Source of the DNA: Parelaphostrongylus tenuis
Taxonomy: Eukaryota > Nematoda > Chromadorea > Rhabditida > Metastrongylidae
DNA: 64,000 nt
Assembly (NCBI GenBank): GCA_019055375.1
Contig: JAHQIW010007035.1
Span: 72,001 to 136,000, forward strand
Direction of reading: 5' to 3'
This document shows positions 55,241 through 64,000 of the stretch, piece by piece (within the stretch, counting starts at the first letter, position 1; every line of letters starts with the position of its first letter). The notes under the pieces were generated by a model, which worked only from the letters and a program-made list of their open reading frames with translations, ran no database searches and had not been told where the DNA came from. The position numbers and the translations under genes were made by a program.

Positions 55241-56008
55241 ATTTCAGTTTATGCAGTGTTGTACACTCATCAGTTTTCTATCCGCTCACCTCATAAGATA
55301 CAATATCACTTCACTAGTCCATTATTCTTTTCAATCCTAAAAGAAAAGCAAGAATATCAGCTGCCATTCACATACCTCTTTAGATGAGGAGAGTAATTTG
55401 GACACGTTTTACAATCACCTGAATGTAATAATCTACTACGGACAACTTATAAATAAGAAAAATCGTAAAAAAATATGGCAATCCGTAAATGACGAGAATA
55501 TTTCAAATAAAACACTCTCTCGTGAATGATTTTTCAGAAAAAGAAAGCAACATTCAATATTATACTCAGTTTTATCATGAAAGTTAAATGATTGTCATGG
55601 AGAACATCTCCACAGAGATGTGAATGCTTTTATGCTTTCATCTGGACTTGGATTGCACTTACAGCAAAATTTTCCGAAAATCCTTATAGTTTGTGTTCTG
55701 TCCCTATTTGATGCACTATTTCACATCCATCATGGCTATTTCAATTAGCTCTGTAATAGAAACTTTCGTGTCTTTGTGTAACGCTCGTTTTCCACGTAAA
55801 CAGCCTTTTCACGTTTTCTGAAAAACTTTGTACTTACCCTAACTCCATCTAGTCCAGGACAGATATAAGCAACACCACTGGTCATCACAACACTCACATC
55901 GGTTTTGCAGGTGTCTTCGGATATATTTTTACTTGATATTGATTGAGATCAACCATATACCTTAACATAACCTACATCTTTGCAGCTGTATTGCCTTCTC
56001 AAAAGAAC

Positions 56009-56311
56009 ATGAAGCATCTTTCTCATTTTGATGGTAGTTGTTAGTATTGCTCTGGTAAGTGGGCATTTTCAATAGGTAAAGGTGACCTTTCCACTTACTG
56101 ATGGCTGATGCTCTAGCTTGCCTCCTAAAGAGAGGATCTAATGCCTCGAACCTTGTGATAATCCATGTGACAAAGATATATGTCATCATTCCAAAGGACC
56201 ATATGATGGGCACCCTCGAGTGCGCCGAGGTGAAGGAAGCGTGGTAAAGATGGACATGTGGGTCCACAATTCAACAGGTCGACAGTGAGGAACGAAATTG
56301 GTAATCAATGA
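56009..56311 (+). pseudogene. SCP8: pseudogene (subgroup C)
   Basis: Exon 1 (56009-56054) has an extra T (catctttctc), which shifts the frame into a stop after 11 codons. The intron is GT-AG. Exon 2 from 56117 has lost its first base and is broken throughout: only PCDNPCDKDICHHSK-like and RRGEGSVVKDG-like pieces can be read in shifted frames. The TATA-like atataag (~55863) and the ttgcag before the ATG remain. Confidence 0.8.
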
Positions 56312-58934
56312 ATTCATTGTGATTGCTTAAAACTCTGCGAGTAATTTGAGAAAGGAGGAACCATGTGATGAAGAGCTGACTGTTTTAATCACCGTAATGT
56401 TAAGCACATTATCATCATTCTACTGATATGAGCCTTGTTCACTTATGCGCGTTATAGTGAACTGTCCACTCTTCTTTTATCTTCTGAACTGCGCGGCTTT
56501 TTCGTGTGCAGATTTTGTAAGTAAACAAATGTCTGACGGTGGTCGTTGTGTGTGGCACCGAAAGAATGCTCCTTGATTGCTCATTCGCATGGCAGATGCT
56601 TCTAAATTTTACAACGTGCTTGGCATTTCAATTCCAATACTTCATAGTGGAGTCCCTATAAAGCTATGCAACAACAGAGTGCGCCGAGCTTCTCATCTCA
56701 ACTTTTTCGTCAAGACCACAAGATATGAAGAGTCCTTAGGAACTGAATAGAGTTACATTGTCTAGTCGTAGCTCTGCTATGGGTCAGGTGCCGATGGAGT
56801 ATACTCTTTCTTGTAGAAGTCACAGGCGGCATGCTAAAGCACAGAAAATAAATTTGATCATGACTTTGCCTTTATCATCTGTCCAGCTAAGAAGCATGTA
56901 CAGCGCTACATGTGGTTTAAGAGTTTCCTTTTACGTCAAAGGTCGAAAAACATTGGGTGAATGGTTATTTCTAGCATAACAATACTTGCTTGCAGTTTGT
57001 AAGCAACAGTTATGAAGAAACAACGCCCAAGCAGTTTGTACGTCTTCATGCTCCTTTTGAAAGTTCAACAACGGGTTGAACTGCAAAAAGTTGAAAGTTG
57101 AAGAAATTACATGATCAATTCCTCGAGGTCGCGATTTAGCACGCTTCGTTGGGAAGAATCATTTGCGACTTTATCTATCATCTGAGGCTAAGAACTCTGG
57201 ATCTCATTCATCATTTCTGTGCTATACAGTCATCACACGATGATATTAAGGAAGAGGCAAAGAAATGACTTCTTGCAGATTATGGATAAAATTTTTGAGA
57301 AATGAGGAATCAAAACTAAAATTTAAGCAGCAGAACAGTGGGACTTTTTGTCCACTCATAACCACCGTAGTGAATCCTGTCTCTATGTATTTTGAAACGC
57401 CAATCTTCCATTTTCTTATTTCAAGTTTTATAGAACACTTCGTAGCTTTAATCACATTTTCGTGACATTTTACTTTAGCAGCTAATCAAGAGTGATTAAA
57501 GTAGTAGTGGTGATGTCGTTCATCACATGTACGCTAATGGTACGACACCGCCTTGGGCCCACCGACGTTTTATTTGTTCGAAGTCAAAATTGTTGATAGA
57601 CTTGTCTCGGTAGCAGATCACTCAATGCAATTCGAAGGAGAACAATGTAGCGCGGCTACTTTAGAAGTCCAGAGAATGCAGACTTGACCAGCTTTCAAGA
57701 GCATTCATAAAAAGGCAATTCTCAAGCAGAGCTAAATATACAAACTTCGAAAACCTAGGTGAATGATGGATGCGAGAAAGTGAAATGATGGCATAGAGTG
57801 TTGCTGTCGATATAGTAGATATGAAGACGAGACGTGTATAATGTGAATTTATATTTTTTCTCTCAAACATCGAACAAGTTTGTAGTTTTCCTATTTAGGT
57901 GGTTGAGTCCACGGTGGAAACAGATAAGAATTGTTCAAGTACTAGCATGTTCAATAACGTCGCACCTGCGGTCTCGTCTCGTATTTGAGGCATTTCCTGT
58001 TATTTCAATGGTATGGAGGAGTAAAATTTTATTTGAACCTCTCTTTTATGTGTTTGTTCTCTGTTAATAACACTCATTGTAATACGACAGCACAGTGATT
58101 GAGTATGACACGGTAAAGAGACTTTGTAATGCGGTTAAGCAGAATCTTCCCAATAATTCGTCTGAGCGATAATGAAATATTGAAATCACACGCATCCAGC
58201 CTTAGCAGGTTACCGCTAAATAGGAGTTCGAACTCACCTACAATCTAGAATGTCGATAGTGGTATGAACAGTTACTTGTTTGCTTTTATCATTCTCTGCG
58301 TCACAACTCGAGGCTCAAAGCATATTTTTAAGTGATTCTTTTCATTATGCATTTAGGGATACGAAATGCGACTGAAAAACGACTGGTATAGTTATTATGT
58401 TATCAATTGAATAATACGATAAGGTATGGTGATGGTACCGAATTTGGTTAATCGAGGCGAATACTGAAAGCATAGTCGTCATGTTGATAACGACGACAAT
58501 TCCTCAGACTACATTGCCTTTAAGCTACAACGTTCAACTTTCATGTATTGATTTGAATCCTGCAAAGACCTTCAGTAGCCATATTCACGTTCTACGGCAG
58601 CATAGGTTATCATGCACGCTAACTGCACTACTGATAGATTGAACTCTTGGTCTTTTCCTTGGTGGTAAAAGAGATGGGGCCCAATTTCTTATTTGAGAAA
58701 CTGATTATATTGGCATCAATTTCATGCCTTTCATCAAAGATTTTATAGTTTTTGTTCATCTTTTCCCCAATCATGTAGTCGTGCTTGAATAAAAATGCGT
58801 TTGAAATGACTTCTTCTTGAGCAATTTCTTTTTTTTATCTATAACAAAGTTCTTCTACGGATTACAAAAAGATCAAATCTTTGCGAATATGGTGACGAAC
58901 GAGCCTACAACAGAATTACGAGAGAGTACCGATT

Positions 58935-59435
58935 AGACAAGCAGTCATCATAACTTTTTATGAGGAAATGGTCGGATTCCGCTTGCATTATACTGTTGGG
59001 TGAAATCCATGTCAATCAGCCCACATTTTTGTTCTGAATCAATGAATTTTCGTAAAAGAATCGTCCGGTGGAGGAGAATTACAAAAGACGGTTTTTCATT
59101 CACATTTTCTTTTTCCAAATAAATTTTTATTTGTAATCACTTTTGTTGATCTCGCCTGTTTTGGCACCATAATATCCCACAACATATCCGAAACACGATT
59201 TATCACTGCGGAAATGGATACATAAACGACGAAGTCCACTTTAACGACATTTCGTGGACAGCACTTTTCCTGTGCAATTGACAAAGCTCCTATTGCCTAA
59301 TTGATATCCAATATAATAAAGAAATCACTCCAAATGCTTACCTATCACATGAGACTCAGTACCTAACTACAAACACGTGAAAGATCGTTAATATATTGCG
59401 ACAGACTATGTATACTGTAGAGTATTCAAAATAAA
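58935..59435. other. No gene recognised
   Basis: AT-rich spacer between unit 8 and PLE copy E. Confidence 0.35.
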
Positions 59436-59439
59436 GTGA

Positions 59440-60265
59440 TTCCACAAAATCATAAGCGATCGTTTTGTGAGGGAAGGTTGAACGAGAAGTTCGGAACCAA
59501 TATGTTTTTATTGCTTCGCTTACGATACCATTTAGTGGTGTGGTCATTTTTGCAAAGATTAACTTGGACATTGAAAAATGAAAGTCAATCTTCTTTGGGT
59601 CTTTCTCGAGTGAGCTTTACGCACTGTGATTGCATGTTGAGTAATTCAAAGCATTTGTCCATCTCCTCTTAAGCTAATTTTAGTCATAAATGCAATGGCA
59701 AAGGTAGGGGTTAGTTGTTGTCCCATGGCCAATCGTTTAAGTTGCGTGTAATATTTCCCAGACCATCTGAAGACAGAGCAGTTTAGACACCTCTTCAAGA
59801 GGGTTATAAGCTGCTGAACTGAGAACTACACAGATTTATTGTTCTTTCATGCTGCGTAAGAAACTCGTGGGTGGCTTGTGGTGCAGAATCATTTGAAACG
59901 CTTGTGTAAAGCGAAGTCACGTCGACGGATTCCGTAACGAGTACTACGCTGTTGGGGTGCGTATTACATAGACGATCGAGAAACATTTGGGTGTTGGCAA
60001 GGTCTTAAGAGCGAAGGATGTGTCTTAATAACTGGACGACTATTAGGCTTACAAACCAAGCTATTTGTTCCGTTGGCCCGTCACGCAAATAAAGATGGCT
60101 CTTACCTTGAGCGTTGAAGAATTGGTAGATACGAAACCATTAGTGGAAACCAGCTTATGTGTCCCTATGAGTAGGTATAGGTGAGAACATGGTGATTGGC
60201 CAACTTTAAGCTGTGTAATAATGGAGGGCTTAAACCTGCTGTTCCTCCCACTTGAGCCCATTCTG
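59440..60265 (-). mobile_element. Penelope-like element copy E, catalytic box deleted
   Basis: Minus strand: FKPSIITQLKVGQSPCSHLY with LLIGTHKLVSTNG (60220-60140), VDVTSLYTSVSNDSA (~59920), LAMGQQLTPTFAIAFMTKIS, then directly KCFELLN, i.e. the stretch with YIDD has been cut out at ~59673. It continues QSQCVKLTRERPKED to KRSLT near 59455. Non-functional. Head to head with copy F. Confidence 0.85.
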
Positions 60266-60806
60266 TGTTTACTCTTCGGTATTCACTTCGAAATTCCTTA
60301 ACAGACGATGGACAGTACAGGGAACGGTCTTGCAGATGTTTTTCCTTTATACTGACATCCAGCTGGCGAAAGAATACAACAAAATCTCGTGTACCTACTC
60401 ATAAAGGCTTATAAGGTGGTCTCCACTGATGATGTGGTGTTCACCAATCCTTCAACGTTCAAGATAGGACCCATAATTAGCTGCCTTCACGTGCCAAAGG
60501 AAAGATTAGCTCGGTTTATAAACTTAGTTGTCGTCCAGTTATTAAGACACATCACCGGCTCACTTTACCAACACCCAAATATTTTTGGATCTTCTACGTA
60601 CTACGCGCCCTAACAACGAGCATGTTATGCAATAATTCGATGTAGCTTCGCCCTAAACAAACGTTTCGAATGAATCTGCACTACAAGCCACCTATGAGCT
60701 TCTTAACATAAAAGGGCTAAAATTATGTATGGCTTCTCAATTCAACAGCTTATGAGACTCTTGAAGAAGCGACGAAACTGCTCAGTCTTCAAATGATCCG
60801 GAAAAT

Positions 60807-61248
60807 TGATCCATTAAATCGACTGTTTCTAAAACCTCGTAATAAACATTCAAAATAATTCCAAAAAAAAAGAATGTTTTTAACCTAAACGAGGTTGGTA
60901 CGCCAGGGCCATACACCGGTGTTTCGGAGGTTTCGGCCTAATCGTCAGTGACCCCCGCCCCACATTAAGCCATGCATTGTAGCAAGGAGGGAGGCGTATG
61001 TGGTATGTGTTGATGGCATAGTACACAATGACACTGATCCATCATCATCAGTCGAGGGTTTCGGCTGGTAGAAATGGATTAGTTTTGGTCTACCAGCCGA
61101 AACAATAGACTGATGGTGATGGACCAGTGTCATTGTACACTATGCCATCACCACACACCACATACGCCTCCCTCCTTGCTACAATGCAGGGCTTAATGTG
61201 GGGCGGGAGTCACTGACGAGGCGATCGAAACCTCCGAAACACCGGTGT
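60807..61248. mobile_element. Palindromic insertion in PLE copy F with 14-bp target duplication
   Basis: ATGATCCGGAAAAT is found at 60793-60806 and again at 61249-61262, and the PLE frame resumes after the second. The inserted ~440 bp begins with ~100 bp of A-rich sequence, then two long inverted arms (~60911-61065 and ~61090-61248) around a central hairpin (ggctggtag...ctaccagcc). Arm ends carry CUGACGA and CGAAACACCGGUGUA, a hammerhead-like pairing of CUGANGA and GAAA with palindromic stem III. No protein. The long target duplication plus A-rich end point to retroposition rather than cut-and-paste. Confidence 0.75.
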
Positions 61249-61255
61249 ATGATCC
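61205..61255 (+). ncRNA. Possible hammerhead-like motif in palindromic insertion
   Basis: CUGACGA at 61213-61219, GAAA at 61236-61239, stem III ACACC/GGUGU (61239-61248), A at 61249. Stem II is weak (two clear pairs, or GAGG/CCUC only by using core bases). In the other arm (minus strand, ~60956-60906) stem I can form GGGUCA/UGGCCC. Suggestive only. Confidence 0.35.
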
Positions 61256-63192
61256 GGAAAATATTACAAACGACTTAGATTGTTGGCCACGGGACAACGA
61301 CTGGCACCAACTCTTGCCATAGCGTTTATGTCTAAAATTGAAGCACCCGTACTCAATCTTGGACCACCACTCTATTGTAGATACATTGGCGACTGCTTTG
61401 TCATTTGTTCAACACAAGAGGACATGGACAAATGCTTTGAATTACTTTATATACTATCGCAGTTTATAAGCTTCACCCTAGAAAAACCCCAAAAAGATTG
61501 GCTTTCATTTCTTACCGTGCAAGCTATCCTTTTCAAAAATGGCTACATCATAAAATGGTATTGAAAGCAAAGTAATTGAAACATTCTGGCCCATGGCCTC
61601 CTCTCTCATACCTGCCACACAAAGCGATCGCTTATAAGATATTTGTTTTACGCGACATCCGGTATGTGTACGGGCAAAGAGCAAAGAGAAGAATTATTGA
61701 ACTTGTTAGGCGAAATAGCCATTTCAACTGGGTACGAAAATGTAGCTTATCAGAATAGGTTCAGAAGAAATGTTAAACGCTCGAACGGCAGAGGCAATGA
61801 TAGTATGGTCCCGTTCATCCTTCCCTTTATTTCAAGCGGAAAAATTCAGTCGTGAAGTGAAGATTGAGAGGAACTTTGATATTTGTTCGGCCTCTCATTA
61901 CCGTTCAGACGAATTATTCAAAAGATTATGTTTAACCGCATTACAATATCTCCCTACCGTTTTATGTTCTATCACTGACCCTTCGTATAACAATGACATT
62001 TTCTCACGATGAGCGACCACATGTGAAAGGAAAGAAGTTTTTAAAAAAGATTTTATTCCGTTACACTATTCACATAACAAGTATTTGTCTCAAATATGCC
62101 ACGGTAGCAGCAGGTGCTACATTACTGAATATGCTTGCACTTGAATAATTCTCAGCTGTTTCCATTATGAACACGATCACCTAAATAGACAAAACTACAA
62201 AGGTGCTCAATGTTTAGGAAGAAAAGTTAAATTCATATTACATACGCTTCGCCTTCACATCTACTTCACAACAATACCTTATGCCATCGATTAGCATTTT
62301 CGCATCCATTATCCACCTAGGTCTCCCAAGTTTCCACATTTAGCTCTACTTGATTATTGGTTTTTTATGACTGCGTTTGAATGCTGATCAAGTCTGTTTT
62401 CTCTAGACTTCGGAAGTAGCCACACTACATTGTTACCCTTCAAAATGCAGTGAGTGATCTGTCACCAGACAAGTCCATGAACAGTTTCCGACTCCCGAGT
62501 AATTAAGGCCTCAGTGATCCCGAGGCGGTCCCGCACCATAGACATAGCCTTTCACTAAATGTTTTTCGACCTTCGACGTAACTTGTAATTCTTGAGCCAC
62601 ATGAAGCGCTGTACATATTTTGTGAAATTTGAGCAGGTGATGAAAACAAAGTCATGATCATATCACTTTCTGTGCTTTAGCATGTCGTCGGCGACTTAAA
62701 CAAGAAGGAGTGTACTCTATCTGCACCTGATAAGCAGCAGGGTTACGGTCAGACGATGTGACTATATTCAGTTTCTAAGGATTTTTCATATCTTGGGTTT
62801 TGACAAAAAGGTTGCAACGAGAAGCTCCGCATATTCTGTTATTCAGTACTTGTAAAACTCCACCATAGGTTTCGGGATTAAAATGCCAAATACGTTGCAA
62901 AAATAAGCGCATGTGTTAACAATCAGTGAACATTTTCCCGATGCCGCACGCAACAACAACCGTCAGACATTTGTGCCGTTACCAAATGAGTGCAACGGAA
63001 AGGCTGCACAGTTAAGAAAACAGAAAAATAGTGGTAAATTCACTATACGGCGCATAAGTCAAAGAAGGCTCATATTGTTGCAATGAAGATGATGTGCCCA
63101 ACAACATTTTGGTAATATAAAGAGCCAGCTCTCCCTCACTGGTTCCTCTTTACTCAGATCACTTGCAGAGATTATAAATATTTACAATAAAT

Positions 63193-63503
63193 TCACTGAT
63201 TACCAATTTCGTTTCCCTCTGACGTTCTGTTGAATTCTGGAGTCACTTGTCCATCCTTCACCACGTTTCCTTCATCTCGACGGACTCGATGGTGCCCAGC
63301 ATACGGACTTTTGCGATGGTGACATATATCTTCGCCACATGGATTTTCACAAGGCTCGTGGCAACAGCAAATATTTTTTCCATTTTGATTACAAGCCTAG
63401 AGCATTAGCCATTGCTTAGAGAAGTGATCATCTTTACCTCTCAAAAATGCTCACTAACCAATGCAATACTAACAACAGCCATCAAAATGAGAAGATGCTT
63501 CAT
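63193..63503 (-). CDS. SCP9: small secreted cysteine-rich peptide (intact, subgroup C)
   Basis: Minus strand, exons 63503-63459 and 63396-63193, with a 62-bp intron (gttag...ctag), phase 0; 82 residues. Exon 1: MKHLLILMAVVSIAL, identical in protein to SCP1. Exon 2: ACNQNGKNICCCHEPCENPC then GEDIC: seven cysteines, C-x8-CCC-x3-C-x3-C-x4-C. It continues HHRKSPYAGHHRVRRDEGNV, VKDGQVTPEFNRTSEG with an N-glycosylation site, and NEIGNQ. The TATA-like atataag is at 63650-63644 (minus) and tttgcagctg precedes the ATG. It is the reference copy for subgroup C, against which SCP7 and SCP8 show their indels. Role unknown; an exported disulfide-rich peptide is inferred. Confidence 0.8.
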
Positions 63504-63900
63504 GTTCTTTAAAGAAGGCGATGCAGCTGCAAAGACGTCGGTTCACTTAAGCTACGTGGTTGTTCTAAATGAAGTAGGGAAGTAAAAACTAGATAGGGAC
63601 AGTAGCAAAACCAAAGTGAGTGGTGTGATGACCATTGGCGGTGCTTATATTTGCCCTGGAGTAGATGGACCTACGATAGATACAGAGTTTTCCAGAAAAC
63701 CTGATAGAGGTGTTTACGGTGGGAAAGTTTACACAAAGCCACGAAAGTCTCTACAAAAGAGCTAGTTAAAGATAGCCATGATGGATGTGACAAAGTGCAT
63801 CAGATAGGGAAAGAACACTTTGGCCAAAAAGGATTGTCGGGGAAATTTTGTAAGTGCAACTTAAGTTTAAGTGAGTGCGTAGAAACCACATCTTTGTGAA
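63504..63900 (-). promoter_or_regulatory. SCP9 promoter and 5' region
   Basis: Minus strand block conserved with the region upstream of SCP1, 2, 3 and 7: the atataag box at 63644-63650 in a gcaaatataagcaccgcc context, then the actcactttggttttgct segment, and tttgcagctgcatcgcc just before the ATG. Sequence conservation here is visibly higher than in the second exon of the gene. Confidence 0.5.
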
Positions 63901-64000
63901 CATATTCTTCATGATAATTATTTGATATAATTTATGAGAAAATTGACATTCTTGCTTCCTTTCTTTGGTAAATATCCAAAAAGAGAATTTTATTTGGAAT

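Larger units (their letters stand above)
52345..58930 (+). repeat. Amplified unit 8 (carries SCP8, split by a PLE)
   Basis: Left end 52345 aligns with 9850 (ataatgtagactac...). 52490-52650 aligns with the ERFLLT/KRLNS block. 52790-53640 aligns with 10370-11260. The unit is then interrupted by PLE copy C and resumes at ~55245 (gttgtacactcatcagttttc, like 11333). SCP8 follows at 56009. The 3' flank runs to ~58930 (ttgcgaatatggtgacgaacg, like 13943). Confidence 0.75.
60375..61855 (+). mobile_element. Penelope-like element copy F, interrupted
   Basis: Plus strand: LVYLLIKAYKVVSTDDVVFT with NPSTFKIGPIIS (60385-60480), a decayed middle, then after the insertion at 60807-61248 the frame 61280-61564: LATGQRLAPTLAIAFMSKIE, YCRYIGDCFVICSTQEDMDK (YIDD changed to YIGD, losing a catalytic Asp), KDWLSFL, KNGYIIKWY. 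Then TGKEQREELLNLLGEIAIST and MVPFILPFIS. It ends at ~61855 where unit 9 begins. The endonuclease is lacking. Confidence 0.85.
61860..64000 (-). repeat. Amplified unit 9 (carries SCP9, cut by window end)
   Basis: Inverted relative of unit 7/8 sequence: 61900-61960 matches 58110-58170 on the other strand, 62030-62170 matches the block before 50500, and 63510-63990 is the SCP 5' region matching 48360-48840. Continues beyond the window. Confidence 0.75.

Noticed and set aside
1..64000. CRISPR array, bacterial operon, rRNA or viral insertion
   Set aside because: No regularly spaced identical repeats, no polycistronic bacterial-type genes, no rRNA-like conserved sequence, and the only reverse transcriptases are of PLE and RTE type.

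Overview
The window reads as a gene-poor, repeat-rich piece of a nematode nuclear genome, most likely a strongylid such as a hookworm. The evidence is AT-rich DNA, short exons with ~60-bp GT-AG introns, a relic of a TTBK/CK1-type kinase gene of the kind expanded in nematodes, RTE-type LINE fragments, many Penelope-like (PLE) fragments with GIY-YIG endonucleases, and a mariner relic whose terminal repeat and protein resemble Hsmar1 and the hookworm element bandit. The species call is inference. There is no bacterial, viral or CRISPR content.

The gene content that matters is one amplified family of small secreted cysteine-rich peptides, nine copies (here SCP1 to SCP9). Each has a 45-bp first exon that is nearly all signal peptide (MKHLLILMAVVSIAL type), an intron of about 60 bp, and a second exon carrying a cluster of 6-7 cysteines, a charged stretch and an N-glycosylation site. 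SCP1, 2, 3 and 9 are intact. SCP7 is open but carries a compensated frame change. SCP4, 5, 6 and 8 are broken or truncated. Each copy lies in a longer unit with conserved 5' flank, TATA-like box and putative 3' splice site before the ATG. Units 2 and 4 form a ~5-kb inverted repeat (21.57-26.54 and 29.22-34.18 kb). Units 3+4 and 5+6 form a ~5.15-kb direct repeat (26.56-31.71 and 34.95-40.11 kb).

Layout: 0-9.8 kb is mostly non-coding, with a possible exon at 354-698, TA microsatellites, a tRNA-like SINE and the Hsmar1/bandit-like mariner relic. 9.84-13.97 kb is unit 1. 14-18 kb holds unassigned DNA, a SINE and a hammerhead-bearing repeat. 18.06-20.89 kb is a head-to-head PLE pair. 21.57-40.11 kb is the amplicon with SCP2-SCP6. 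40.1-48.0 kb is a transposon graveyard: RTE pieces, SINE-like composites, a 5' fragment of a kinase gene and a mariner relic. 48-64 kb holds units 7-9, split by PLE fragments, plus a second head-to-head PLE pair (59.4-61.9 kb) interrupted by a palindromic insertion.

The most unusual signal is a set of hammerhead ribozyme (HHR) motifs in several repeat types: (i) a near-perfect palindrome at 44.32-44.71 kb with a complete HHR in each arm on opposite strands; (ii) a dispersed, partly tRNA-headed repeat with an HHR-shaped core, complete at 42375-42413 and decayed elsewhere with covarying stem I; (iii) HHR-like motifs at the 3' ends of PLE copies. HHRs in PLEs are known; the palindromic and SINE-like carriers look less familiar. 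All calls were made by eye without database searches.
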